Source: Saprospiraceae bacterium (GTDB lineage: Bacteria; Bacteroidota; Bacteroidia; Chitinophagales; Saprospiraceae). Taken from it: DNA of 64,000 nt. Positions 48,860 through 57,638 of the stretch are shown here, one piece after another; position 1 is the first letter of the stretch, and every line of letters begins with the position of its first letter. The stretch covers positions 1-64,000 of the forward strand of contig JADJNW010000014.1 of NCBI GenBank assembly GCA_016714085.1. Reading direction: 5' to 3'. Below the pieces are notes generated by a model, which was not told the DNA's origin, made no database searches, and saw only the letters and a program-made list of their open reading frames with translations. A program made the translations under genes and the position numbers.

Positions 48860-50821
48860 ATGACAACAAGAATCCTCTTTCTGGTTGTTGGTTTGAGCAT
48901 CAGTTCCCTCCTCTCCGCACAGGACAATTTGAGTTGGAAAAAGCACGCCAAACTGGCAGATGACCTCTACAAAGAAGGCAAATACGCTGAAGCCGCTAAC
49001 CACTATGAGCAAGCCTGGAAAAAGAAAGACAAGAAAAAAGACCTCATTTTCAATGCAGGGGAATGCTACTACTTGGTGAAAGATTACCGAAAAGCCGCCG
49101 ATGCTTACCGCAATGTGAAAGACGACAGCAAAGATTTCCCTTTGGTGGGATTGAAATATGCCCGCAGCCTCAAGCAAGATGGGCAGTACGATAAAGCTAA
49201 GAGCGCATTTCAGGAGTTTTTTGATAAATATACTGGCGAGTCGAAAAATATTTTGGAAGACATTATCAAAACCGAAGTTGCCGGATGCGAATTAGGTATG
49301 AAGCTTCCGCTGCAACTCGACAAAAATTTCAATTTACAATACCCTGGTACAGGCGTCAATTCTACGTCTTCCGAATTTGCGCCATTCGCTTTCTCAGATG
49401 ATGTGTTGTATTATTCTTCTACTATGGGTGGCAAGGCGCGCATTTATCGCTCGCAAAAACAAGGAGAACAATGGTCGAAAGGTACAACGCCAGAGAATTT
49501 TCCAGTCATTCAGAACGATCAGCATTTTTGCAATGGCTTCGCTTCACCGGATGGCAACCGATTTTACTTCACCATTTGCAGCGGTGCGCAAAATTGGGGT
49601 GATTTAACTTCACGTTGCGAAATTTTTGTTATCAAACGCCGTGGTAATACCTGGTCGCAGCCAGAACGACTGCCGGATTTTATTAATATGGCAAAGACAA
49701 CTTCGACGCACCCGAACGTAGTACATCAGGGCGGACGAGAAATTCTATACTTTGTATCCAACCGGGACGGTGGTAGAGGTAGTATGGATATTTGGTACAC
49801 CAGCCGTGACTTAACAAACGAGAATTCTGAATTTTCCTCACCGATTAATCTTGGTGGCATTGTTAATACGCTTGGTGATGAAATCACACCTTTCTACGAT
49901 GTAACAAATGGAACTTTGTATTTTGCTTCCAATGGTCAAATTGCCATCGGCGGCTTTGACGTTTTCACTTCCAAAGGTGATGGTACGCGCTGGTCGCCGG
50001 CACTTAATGCCGGTATGCCTATCAATTCTAGCGCCGATGATTTTTCTTATGTAAAGAACAAGTCGGGCATGGGTGGATTTTTGGTTTCCAACCGTGTATT
50101 TGGTAGTCAGAAAACCAGTACGCGCGACGAAGATATCTTTGTTTTTGGGGAATCCGGCGATCGTAGAATCAGCTTGCGAGGCAGCATTTATGACCAATCA
50201 AGCGGTGCACCAGCCCCGCCTGTTACAGTTAGTCTTTATGAATTATCGGGTGGCAATGAAGCTATGATGGAGCAAAAATTATTTGACGAAGGCTCTTATG
50301 CTTTTGATATTCAATCAGGTAAGAATTATAAAGTGGTTGTACAAGGCGAAGGCTATGATCCTTACAATTTACAGTTTGCTACCGATGATCCAGAATTATA
50401 TGTTTATGGACAGCCCGTTTATTTGATAAAGAGTATCGATCGCCCTACGCAACCAGTAAAAGATCCTGAGGTGAAAGAAGAAATTTCAACCAAAGAAGGC
50501 GAAAGTTATATCATCAAAGATGAGGAAAACTTTAGCATTGTTACTACTGCACCTCGGCACACGGGGGTTTATTATCGTGTTCAAATGATTGCTTTGAAAA
50601 AATATAATTCAGATGATAAAGCTTTTAGTGTTGTGAAAGAAATGGGTACTTTGGTAACAGAATATATTACTGAGCGTGAATTGACTCGTGTATTGCTGGG
50701 GGATTATTTCAATCAGCAAGAGGCGATCGCAGCACTTGATTTGGTAAAACAACACGGCTTTAAAGGCGCTTATATCATTCAATATGAAGACGGTGTGCGC
50801 CAGGGGCGAGTGAAGTTGTAA
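48860..50821 (+). CDS. TPR/PD40-propeller outer-envelope protein, PorE-like
   Basis: About 653 residues from the chosen start MTTRILFLVVGLSISSLLSAQ, which gives a clean signal peptide; an upstream ATG at 48818 would add 14 residues. Residues 25-150 are TPRs (ADDLYKEGKYAEAANHYEQAW). Then a WD40-like PD40 propeller (FYFTICSGAQ, ILYFVSNRDGGRGSMDIWY, LYFASNGQIAIGGFDVF), a carboxypeptidase-regulatory fold near 440-520, and a C-terminal SPOR-like region (YYRVQMIALKKY). This resembles PorE of type IX secretion, but PorE ends in an OmpA domain, so the role is inferred loosely. Confidence 0.82.
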   Translation: MTTRILFLVVGLSISSLLSAQDNLSWKKHAKLADDLYKEGKYAEAANHYEQAWKKKDKKKDLIFNAGECYYLVKDYRKAADAYRNVKDDSKDFPLVGLKYARSLKQDGQYDKAKSAFQEFFDKYTGESKNILEDIIKTEVAGCELGMKLPLQLDKNFNLQYPGTGVNSTSSEFAPFAFSDDVLYYSSTMGGKARIYRSQKQGEQWSKGTTPENFPVIQNDQHFCNGFASPDGNRFYFTICSGAQNWGDLTSRCEIFVIKRRGNTWSQPERLPDFINMAKTTSTHPNVVHQGGREILYFVSNRDGGRGSMDIWYTSRDLTNENSEFSSPINLGGIVNTLGDEITPFYDVTNGTLYFASNGQIAIGGFDVFTSKGDGTRWSPALNAGMPINSSADDFSYVKNKSGMGGFLVSNRVFGSQKTSTRDEDIFVFGESGDRRISLRGSIYDQSSGAPAPPVTVSLYELSGGNEAMMEQKLFDEGSYAFDIQSGKNYKVVVQGEGYDPYNLQFATDDPELYVYGQPVYLIKSIDRPTQPVKDPEVKEEISTKEGESYIIKDEENFSIVTTAPRHTGVYYRVQMIALKKYNSDDKAFSVVKEMGTLVTEYITERELTRVLLGDYFNQQEAIAALDLVKQHGFKGAYIIQYEDGVRQGRVKL

Positions 50822-50849
50822 AGTTAATATTTGATCGATTTAAAACATA

Positions 50850-50885
50850 AAACCTCGTGGGTTGATGCAAAAACCTACGAGGTTT
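50850..50885 (+). terminator. Terminator hairpin of the AAACCTCGT family
   Basis: Fourteen-nt arms with one mismatch: 50850-50863 (AAACCTCGTGGGTT) against 50872-50885 (AACCTACGAGGTTT), then a T-rich run. It follows the PorE-like gene. The core matches the hairpin at 5916-5947. Confidence 0.75.
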
Positions 50886-50947
50886 GTTATTTTTGAAAAC
50901 CAGCAACTAATTTTGGATGTTTACAGCCAGATAATCAACATTTTGCT

Positions 50948-53809
50948 ATGACTGAATCACAGGTAAAAACCTACACTTACCAAACTGTCCCTAATGATCC
51001 GTTTGGCGTAAAAATTCACACCCTACCAAACGGCATGAAGCTGTTCCTGAGTGTGAATAAAGACGAGCCAAGAATTTTTACCAATATTGTGGTACGAGCC
51101 GGATCGAAGCAAGACCCTGCTGACACTACAGGCTTGGCACACTACATGGAACATATGCTTTTTAAAGGGACTAACAAAATCGGTACACTTGATTGGGAAA
51201 CGGAGAAAATATTCCTGGAAAAAATTTCAGATTTGTATGAACAACACCGCCAAGCAACAAGTGAAGAAGAACGCAAAAAGATTTATGCTGAGATTGACAG
51301 GATTTCTTTTGAAGCAGCAAAACTGGTCGCCCCTAACGAATATGACAAACTAGTCTCCTCCATCGGCGCCAAAGATACAAATGCTTATACTTGGGTAGAG
51401 CAAACAGTGTACGTGAATGACATCCCGTCCAATGAACTGGAACGGTGGATGCAACTGGAATCAGAGCGCTTCCGAATGATGGCGCTGCGTCTATTTCATA
51501 CCGAGCTGGAAACTGTTTATGAAGAATTTAATATCGGGCAAGACAAGGATTTTCGGAAAGTAAGCAACGCCATGCGGGCTGCCCTTTTCCCAAAGCATCC
51601 TTATGGAACACAAACAACGATTGGTAGCGCCCAGCATTTGAAAAATCCTTCTCACATCAAGATCCAGGAATATTTTAGTACTTACTATGTGCCAAATAAT
51701 ATGGCAATTGTCTTGGCAGGTGATTTTAATCCTGATGAGATAGTGGCGATGGCAGAACAGTATTTTGGAGATTACGAACCGAAGGAAATTCCACCATTTT
51801 CGTTTGAATCTCAACCCACAATCGACGCGCCCATTCGCAAAGAAGTATTCGGACAAGAATCGCCTTATGTACAAATTGCCTGGCGTTTGGGCGGAAGCAA
51901 AAGTGAAGATTCCTTGATGTTATTGATGTTGCAGGGGATTTTGTATAATCAACAAGCAGGCTTGATTGATATTTCATTAAATCAGGAACAAAAAGTGCTA
52001 GAGTCAGAGGCTTGGGTTTGGCAATATGAGGATTACGCTATTTTTGGTTTACACGCTGAGCCGCGCGAAGGACAATCGCTGGAAGATGCGGAACAATTGC
52101 TTTTACAAATGATTGAAAAAGTAAAAAATGGCGATTTTGAAGACTGGTTGTTGGAAGCAATTGTGAAAAGTTATAAACTTGATGAGTTGCGCGATACCGA
52201 ATCGAATAGGGCCAGGGCAAATGCAATGACCCACAGCTTTATTCTTGGAATAGATTGGAAACGCTACGTTTGTCAATTGGAGGATTTAGAAAAACTGACC
52301 AAGCAGCAAGTAATTGATTTTGCTAATCAATATTTACAGGAAAATTATGTAGTGATTTACAAGCGCCAGGGCGATGATCCAAATATTATTCGGGTAGAAA
52401 AGCCCTCCATTACAGCGGTTGAACTCAACAGAGCAGCTACTTCCGATTTTGCAATAAATTTTTTATCCAGAGAAGTACCACGCATTGAGCCGATTTTCCC
52501 GGACTTTTCGGAGATCATCGAAACCTTACTTTTGCAAAATGGCATTGAATTGAATTACGTACGAAACGAGCAAAATGCTTTGTTTCGTATGGATTATATT
52601 TTTGAGATGGGTAAAAACAGCGATCGAAAACTGGCTTTGGCCCTGCAATATCTACCCTATCTGGGTACGAGTCGGTACACACCGGCGCGCCTTCAACAGG
52701 AATTTTTTCGTTTAGGTTTAAGCTTTGATGTGCATACGAGCGACGAACGATCCTATGTGTCATTGAGTGGTTTGGAAGAATCTTTTGAACAGGGTATTCA
52801 ACTGATGGAGCATATTTTGGCGGACGCAAAGGAAGACGAAGGTGCTTTGCGCAATTTAATTGCGGATGTGTTATTAAAGCGTGCCAATGCCAAACAAGAT
52901 AGCAATGTTATTCTTCGAGAAGCAATGGCTAATTATGCACGCTATGGCGCCGATTCACCATTTACCTATCGACTTTCGGCAGCCGCATTGCAAAATCTGA
53001 AGCCTGCCGAATTAATTGAAGACATTCGTTCGTTGACATCATTTGAACACAGGATTTATTATTATGGTCAAAAAACTAAGCAAGAAGTCGGACAACTGTT
53101 GGAAAAACACCATCGGGTATCAAAAACATTAAAGCCAGTATCAAAACCGAAGTCGTTTGTACAATTAGCAACGGAGCAGAATCAAGTGTATTTTTTAGAA
53201 TTTCCAATTGTGCAATCTGAAATCATGCTGGTTTCACGTGGAACACCTTATTTTAATCTGGATGAACACAAACTCCGCGAATTATATAATGAATACTTCG
53301 GTTACGGCTTGTCCTCGATAGTTTTTCAAGAAATACGGGAATCCAAAGCGCTGGCGTATTCGACTTACGCTTTTTATACCTCGCCACGTAAAAAAGACTT
53401 ATCGCATTACCTGCAAGCTTATGTAGGCACTCAACCCGATAAAATTCCAGACGCTGTGCCGGCTTTATTGGATATTATTGAGAATATGCCTTTGGTAGCA
53501 TCACAGATTGACAATGCACGGTTGACCATTCTCAAGCAGATGGAAAGCGAACGCTTGCCTCGTCGACGTATATTTTGGGACGCAATGTCCTCGCGGGATG
53601 TAGGTTTTGACAGAAATCTTGGCCCGGATTTGTATCAAGCAGTACAGGATTCAGATGCGACTACATTGGCTGATTTTCATCGCAGCTTTATTAAAGGTAG
53701 AAACTTTACTTTCCTGGTGATGGGTAATAAAAAACAAGTGGATTTGGATTATCTCTCTAACTTTGGAGCGGTACAGGAATTGAAAATAGAAGAAGTATTT
53801 GGATACTAA
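50948..53809 (+). CDS. M16 family zinc metalloprotease
   Basis: A 953-residue pitrilysin-family protease in one chain with two M16 units. The inverted zinc motif is HYMEH (65-69), and the distal Glu lies in ELETVYEEFN about 75 residues later. The C-terminal half has the RESKALAYSTYAFY motif of the inactive partner domain. No signal peptide is evident, so it may be cytoplasmic. A TATTTTTG box at 50888-50895 is a candidate -7 element. A parS-like site lies in the frame at 53231-53244. Confidence 0.93.
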   Translation: MTESQVKTYTYQTVPNDPFGVKIHTLPNGMKLFLSVNKDEPRIFTNIVVRAGSKQDPADTTGLAHYMEHMLFKGTNKIGTLDWETEKIFLEKISDLYEQHRQATSEEERKKIYAEIDRISFEAAKLVAPNEYDKLVSSIGAKDTNAYTWVEQTVYVNDIPSNELERWMQLESERFRMMALRLFHTELETVYEEFNIGQDKDFRKVSNAMRAALFPKHPYGTQTTIGSAQHLKNPSHIKIQEYFSTYYVPNNMAIVLAGDFNPDEIVAMAEQYFGDYEPKEIPPFSFESQPTIDAPIRKEVFGQESPYVQIAWRLGGSKSEDSLMLLMLQGILYNQQAGLIDISLNQEQKVLESEAWVWQYEDYAIFGLHAEPREGQSLEDAEQLLLQMIEKVKNGDFEDWLLEAIVKSYKLDELRDTESNRARANAMTHSFILGIDWKRYVCQLEDLEKLTKQQVIDFANQYLQENYVVIYKRQGDDPNIIRVEKPSITAVELNRAATSDFAINFLSREVPRIEPIFPDFSEIIETLLLQNGIELNYVRNEQNALFRMDYIFEMGKNSDRKLALALQYLPYLGTSRYTPARLQQEFFRLGLSFDVHTSDERSYVSLSGLEESFEQGIQLMEHILADAKEDEGALRNLIADVLLKRANAKQDSNVILREAMANYARYGADSPFTYRLSAAALQNLKPAELIEDIRSLTSFEHRIYYYGQKTKQEVGQLLEKHHRVSKTLKPVSKPKSFVQLATEQNQVYFLEFPIVQSEIMLVSRGTPYFNLDEHKLRELYNEYFGYGLSSIVFQEIRESKALAYSTYAFYTSPRKKDLSHYLQAYVGTQPDKIPDAVPALLDIIENMPLVASQIDNARLTILKQMESERLPRRRIFWDAMSSRDVGFDRNLGPDLYQAVQDSDATTLADFHRSFIKGRNFTFLVMGNKKQVDLDYLSNFGAVQELKIEEVFGY
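53231..53244. promoter_or_regulatory. parS-like site 3 (inside the M16 gene)
   Basis: GTTTCACGTGGAAC fits the pattern GTTnCACGTGnAAC, with the variable positions T and G, so it is not perfectly symmetric. It encodes VSRGT in the M16 protease. It lies 44 kb from the pair near thrC. Weaker than sites 1 and 2. Confidence 0.45.
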
Positions 53810-54159
53810 ATAACGTGAGTTATGGATTAGGAGGCGAAAAAAACAAACCAGACAAACCGCCCTTCATCCCAGTGAAATAGCGACCATTGTAGTTGCCTAT
53901 CATTTATAGGATTATCCCATAGAGATGACTATGCCATACTTGTTTTGAATACTACTATCATACTTGTATTTTGTATTCTTCCAGATACCAATTAGGTTCT
54001 CTCAGAACCTAATTATATTCTCCGAGGTACCATTTTCTGTCTAAATGAATCCACGCCGAAGCTTTATCATCCTTGATCGTTTATTTTCAACTCCTTATCG
54101 TGAAAAGATGACATGATTGATGCTAATTATTAAATTCGTTTATAAAAACACCGAAACCC
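53810..54159. other. 350-bp gap with one perfect hairpin
   Basis: No gene is visible between the M16 gene and the DUF6090 gene. The only clear structure is an 11-bp perfect inverted repeat, 53990-54000 against 54004-54014, with arms AATTAGGTTCT and AGAACCTAATT and a 3-nt loop. It could end the M16 transcript or be a repeat. Confidence 0.6.
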
Positions 54160-54993
54160 ATGCTCCAATTCTTCCGCAATATCCGCCACCGTCTGCTCGA
54201 ATCGGGTAGTTTGAGAAAATACCTTATTTATGCCATTGGGGAAATTCTGCTGGTTGTCATTGGCATTTTGATTGCTTTGCAGATTAATAATTGGAATGAA
54301 AGAAATAAAAATTTGAAATATGAAAAAGAATATCTTGAAAGATTGTTGAGTGATTTGGAGTTGGATCAACAGGATTTGAATAGAGAAATAGAACGTACTT
54401 CGGTCAATTTGATTTTATCTGAAAATGCTTTATTGAAACTCGGGGCAGATACTTCAATACTGGCACGTGGTCACGTTTACGACTTAGCCCAACAGGATGT
54501 TACCATCAAGGAAGGTGTGATCCTCTTCAAAGGTAATGCTATGACTATTCAATCTTATAGCCTAAAATATTTTGGACATCAATTAACACAGCTAACTGAG
54601 AGCCGTGACTTTGATTTGACGCAAACAACCATTAATGACCTTGTGGCTACCGGGAAGATCGAAGTCATCAGGGATAGGAAGCTTAGGGAAAGTATCCTAT
54701 CCTATTACGGAAAGATAGTCAGTGAGTTGGGAAATGAGGATGATCTTCTTACACCTCATCGCCGCAATCTGCAGAATGTTCTTAACAATTTAGCGATACC
54801 GCGATGGAGTAAACTATCCGTTCAAGAGGTGCGCGGCATTATAAAAGATGACAAGCAATTGGTCACAGCTATATATAACGTGTATGACGCGAACCATATA
54901 ATGCTTAGAATTTCCTATGCCAACGAAACATCACACTTTAATCGAATAAAAAAAATGAAAGCCGAAATCAAAACCGCAATGGAGGCTATGTAA
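54160..54993 (+). CDS. DUF6090 family membrane protein
   Basis: A 277-residue protein with the Bacteroidota DUF6090 start MLQFFRNIRHRLLESGSLRKY, one transmembrane helix (about 24-44; GEILLVVIGILIALQIN) and the conserved NNWNERNK after it. The rest is a helical domain outside or inside the membrane. These genes often come in tandem sets; a truncated second start follows at 55018. Function unknown. Confidence 0.82.
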   Translation: MLQFFRNIRHRLLESGSLRKYLIYAIGEILLVVIGILIALQINNWNERNKNLKYEKEYLERLLSDLELDQQDLNREIERTSVNLILSENALLKLGADTSILARGHVYDLAQQDVTIKEGVILFKGNAMTIQSYSLKYFGHQLTQLTESRDFDLTQTTINDLVATGKIEVIRDRKLRESILSYYGKIVSELGNEDDLLTPHRRNLQNVLNNLAIPRWSKLSVQEVRGIIKDDKQLVTAIYNVYDANHIMLRISYANETSHFNRIKKMKAEIKTAMEAM

Positions 54994-55017
54994 ACTTTCT
55001 AATCTGAATCCATAAAA

Positions 55018-55089
55018 ATGCTCCATTTCTTTCGCAACATCCGTCGAATAAGAATTAACGAATCACATCTCCCCTTTTTCACATCTTAA
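55018..55089 (+). pseudogene. Truncated start of a second DUF6090 gene
   Basis: Twenty-four nt after the first DUF6090 gene, a frame begins MLHFFRNIRRIRINE and stops after 23 residues. The first nine match the DUF6090 start MLQFFRNIR except for one residue, and nothing of the rest of the family follows. It appears to be the remnant of a lost tandem copy, now running into the 3' end of the convergent MtfA-like gene. Confidence 0.7.
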
Positions 55090-55884
55090 AAATCTCCCGA
55101 TAAAGTTCAAATATCTCCGGCAATTCTTTTCGGAATGCTTCCGGCAAAGTAAAAAAATGCGCGATACTTACTGGAAGCACCTCAATATCAGGAAGATTAA
55201 TCCATTGAGTAATCCACTCTTGACTAAAGCTGCTGATGCGTTCCAAAGATTGCCAAATATTTTCATCGAATTTGGGGTAAGGATGCTGCGGATAGGTTTT
55301 TATAAAAACTTTGGCGTATTCGTGCAAGCCGATATTGTAATATTTGGTGGATTGCATAAAACCCAATGCGAGTTGTTCTGCTGAAAACAGCACTGCGCCA
55401 TCGGGTTCATAAATCTCTGAAGCGTGAAATTTTTCAGGATATTGCGGCGTCGGAAAAGGTTTTGGCGCTATAACAATGTTTTCAAATTTTTTGAATAGGA
55501 AGTTTTCTTGTCCAAAGGTAAGGGTCACTGCACAAGCAGAAATCATATATTTCAAATCATCGGGTACTTTTTCCATTACTTGTGGGATAAATTCATTCGC
55601 CATTGCAAACAAAGCGACACGATTGCGAAACTTTTTCTTTTCACCTTCTGGCAAACGCTCGTAAAACGGGTATTGAAATAACATTTGACGAGCAGCCCCG
55701 GGCAGGTCAGGAGGATTACGCTTGTACCACCACCAGTTAATTTGCGGGCTTAATACGTACAGAGCTGCCAAAATAACCAAAGGTGGAATAATATAATAGA
55801 ATAACCACTATCCACCTTCCAGGTGAGATAAAGTGCTATTAATAAGGCAATTACAAAAGGAATAGATAGTATCCTGGTTGGCAT
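55079..55884 (-). CDS. MtfA-like zinc peptidase homologue, frameshifted and lacking zinc ligands
   Basis: From the ATG at 55884 (MPTRILSIPFVIALLIALYLTW), two membrane helices lead to the MtfA/DUF980-type domain (QMLFQYPFYERLPEGEKKKFRNRVALF). Frame is lost in the GG pair at 55785-55786 of the plus strand; restoring one base gives SIILFPPLVILAALYVLSPQ and joins both parts into about 268 residues. MtfA proteases have HExxH, but here the motif reads HEYAK, and the later Glu region reads AHFFTLP. It is probably a non-catalytic homologue. Confidence 0.75.
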
Positions 55885-56041
55885 GATGGCGCAGTTATTT
55901 CCACAAAAATAAAAAACTTCACGGTTAGCCTTGTTTAGAAAAATAAATAGGCATAAATTTGCCGCACATTTTTGGAACGCTTGACGCAAAAACTTGGTTA
56001 AAACCTTCAAACGTCAAATTTCCAAATCTGAAACTTGAATT

Positions 56042-56114
56042 GGTGCGGTAGCTCAGTTGGTAGAGCAATGGACTGAAAATCCATGTGTCGGCGGTTCAAT
56101 TCCGCCCCACACCA
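56042..56114 (+). tRNA. tRNA-Phe (GAA)
   Basis: A complete cloverleaf: acceptor arm 56042-56048, D arm GCTC/GAGC, anticodon stem ATGGA/TCCAT with loop CTGAAAA (anticodon GAA), T arm GGCGG/CCGCC with loop TTCAATT, and acceptor 56107-56113 with discriminator A. CCA is not encoded. The acceptor stem has one mismatch, C5-A68. A terminator follows. Confidence 0.93.
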
Positions 56115-56121
56115 CAAAACG

Positions 56122-56155
56122 AAAGCGGAAGTCGATAGCTTGACCTCCGCTTTTT
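56122..56155 (+). terminator. Terminator after tRNA-Phe
   Basis: AAAGCGGAAGTC (56122-56133) pairs with GACCTCCGCTTT (56142-56153) except for one mismatch and is followed by T residues. Confidence 0.75.
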
Positions 56156-56181
56156 TATTTTCAACCAAACAAAAATTTACC

Positions 56182-57264
56182 TCACCCGCTTTTCTGTCTT
56201 TCAATTGCCTTATAATCTATTATTACTTTTTTACTTTCGCTTTTGTAGGTGACTATTACTTCTAAATTTTTCGGTTTTTTAAATTCAAACCGCCCGTCTT
56301 CTTTGACCTCACCATCTTCTTCATTGATTAATTCATAATTTGCGGCAAGCGATAGAGAGTAAGTTAGACCATTTTTGAATCGAATAATTGGATTAAGACG
56401 CAAATAGAATTTATTCGCTTGTGACTGACTTTTGATCACCTCAATTTCAACATTCCAAGTGTAAGAGTTTTCCTGTTTTATTCCAGCAAAAAGGAGCAAT
56501 GCATTGTGTACACGAACTGCCCAATCCGATGCAATATGCCTGCCGCCAGGTACTTCGTAGTAAAAAACCTGCTTGCCATACTCCAAATTCAAAGCCGAAA
56601 TCATCGGCACATAATAATTCCACTCTGCCGTTCCTATATCAAAGTAGAATTTCTGATTCGCTTGAGCTTTATTCACTTGTTCAAATATCTTGTAGTCGGC
56701 TACCCAATAAGAAGGTGAAAACGCGCCTGCCGTTGAAAAATAATCAGGATAATTCAGTCCCGCCCAGGTTGCCTGCAAGCCGCCAAACGAAGCACCCATA
56801 ATGGCACGGCGCTTGGTATCAGTCGTATAAGTAGCATCGATGTAAGGAATGATTTTTTGAATGAGTTTTTCTGTGTATTGGCGGGCACGCGGTGTGTAAT
56901 TGCCAAAATCCTGGCGCACCCATTGATCTTCATACGGTACATAATTGCTGGTACGGTTGGCATCACTATGAATACCTACTACAATGATTGGTTCGATTTG
57001 CTTTTTATGGATCAGCCGATCGAGGATTTCCTGCAATGCCCAGCTAAAATCTGGTTCTCCAAAAAGCGTTTGTCCATCATTAAAATAAATGACTGGATAT
57101 TGATTTCCGGTGGAATAATCGGGTGGCAAATAAATGCTTAAATTTAATTCTGCAACTGTGACTTGTTCAATTTGATGCCCTTTGATTTGAGATGGTTCCG
57201 ACATTGCACAAGCAATAGGCAGAAAAAGCAGCATTATTACAATACTTATAAATTCAATCCTCAT
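56182..57264 (-). CDS. Esterase-family lipoprotein (enterochelin-esterase-like)
   Basis: An alpha/beta-hydrolase of the esterase D/Fes group. I prefer the start MRIEFISIVIMLLFLPIAC at 57264, a lipoprotein signal with a Cys at 19; the longer frame starts at 57318. The nucleophile lies in IMGASFGGLQATW, and the catalytic His probably in PGGRHIASDW. The domain from 30 to 265 is complete, followed by a beta-rich C-terminal tail. Related enzymes cleave siderophore or sugar esters. No siderophore genes are near. Confidence 0.85.
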   Translation of the reverse strand: MRIEFISIVIMLLFLPIACAMSEPSQIKGHQIEQVTVAELNLSIYLPPDYSTGNQYPVIYFNDGQTLFGEPDFSWALQEILDRLIHKKQIEPIIVVGIHSDANRTSNYVPYEDQWVRQDFGNYTPRARQYTEKLIQKIIPYIDATYTTDTKRRAIMGASFGGLQATWAGLNYPDYFSTAGAFSPSYWVADYKIFEQVNKAQANQKFYFDIGTAEWNYYVPMISALNLEYGKQVFYYEVPGGRHIASDWAVRVHNALLLFAGIKQENSYTWNVEIEVIKSQSQANKFYLRLNPIIRFKNGLTYSLSLAANYELINEEDGEVKEDGRFEFKKPKNLEVIVTYKSESKKVIIDYKAIERQKSG

Positions 57265-57397
57265 TTTTTGAATCCAAAATAGCCTTTGATCGAATCTCAG
57301 GATTAAAAAATTTCCCAATGATTACTTTTTACATACAGATAACCAGTTGTTAGTCAAACAAATAATTTATCAAAAATAAATGAAGTGAAATTAATAG

Positions 57398-57428
57398 TTG
57401 ACAAAACGCATTTGAGAACCTATATTTG
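57398..57428 (+). promoter_or_regulatory. Promoter of the his operon
   Basis: TTG at 57398-57400 and TATATTTG at 57421-57428, with a 20-nt spacer, match the Bacteroidota -33/-7 consensus. Transcription would start about 57434, just before the leader peptide ATG at 57448. Confidence 0.78.
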
Positions 57429-57447
57429 CGCCATCAAATTTGGAAGA

Positions 57448-57522
57448 ATGATTCTTATGCACGTACATCATCACCATCATGCACATTTGCGCCTTAGGGC
57501 AAATGGTGACCTGGTCGTGTAA
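57448..57522 (+). CDS. his operon leader peptide
   Basis: A 24-codon frame with seven His codons in nine positions: HVHHHHHAH at residues 5-13. It begins ATG at 57448 (a second ATG lies at 57457), ends TAA at 57520-57522, and stands between a good promoter and a strong terminator ahead of hisG. A ribosome stalling on the His codons when charged tRNA-His is scarce would control the downstream hairpins. The peptide itself needs no function. It is too short for ordinary gene finders. Confidence 0.85.
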   Translation: MILMHVHHHHHAHLRLRANGDLVV

Positions 57523-57584
57523 AGAATCAACGAACCAAACTCTGAAAAGGAGGTTTACCATTTGCTCGGTGAACCTCTTTTTTT
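57484..57584 (+). promoter_or_regulatory. his transcription attenuator
   Basis: Four segments are visible. Segment 1 (57484-57490) pairs with segment 2 (57499-57505) over 7 bp. Segment 2, extended to 57497-57509, can instead pair with segment 3 (57555-57567) over 13 bp with two G-U pairs. Segment 3 forms the left arm and loop of the terminator: 57550-57559 with 57568-57577, 10 bp and one G-U pair, followed by seven T. A ribosome stalled on the His codons would mask segment 1 and free segment 2 to block the terminator. Confidence 0.82.
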
Positions 57585-57594
57585 ATTTTTAACC

Positions 57595-57627
57595 AAACCT
57601 ACAAGGTTTTTAAAACCTTATAGGTTT
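57595..57627. repeat. Palindromic repeat upstream of hisG
   Basis: Sixteen-nt arms, 57595-57610 and 57612-57627, with one mismatch: AAACCTACAAGGTTTT and AAAACCTTATAGGTTT. It lies between the attenuator and the hisG start codon. It resembles the AAACCT-type hairpins at 5916 and 50850. Confidence 0.75.
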
Positions 57628-57638
57628 CAGATACTAAC

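Noticed and set aside
56007..56204. A 65-residue minus-strand reading frame
   Set aside because: It overlaps the tRNA-Phe gene and its terminator.
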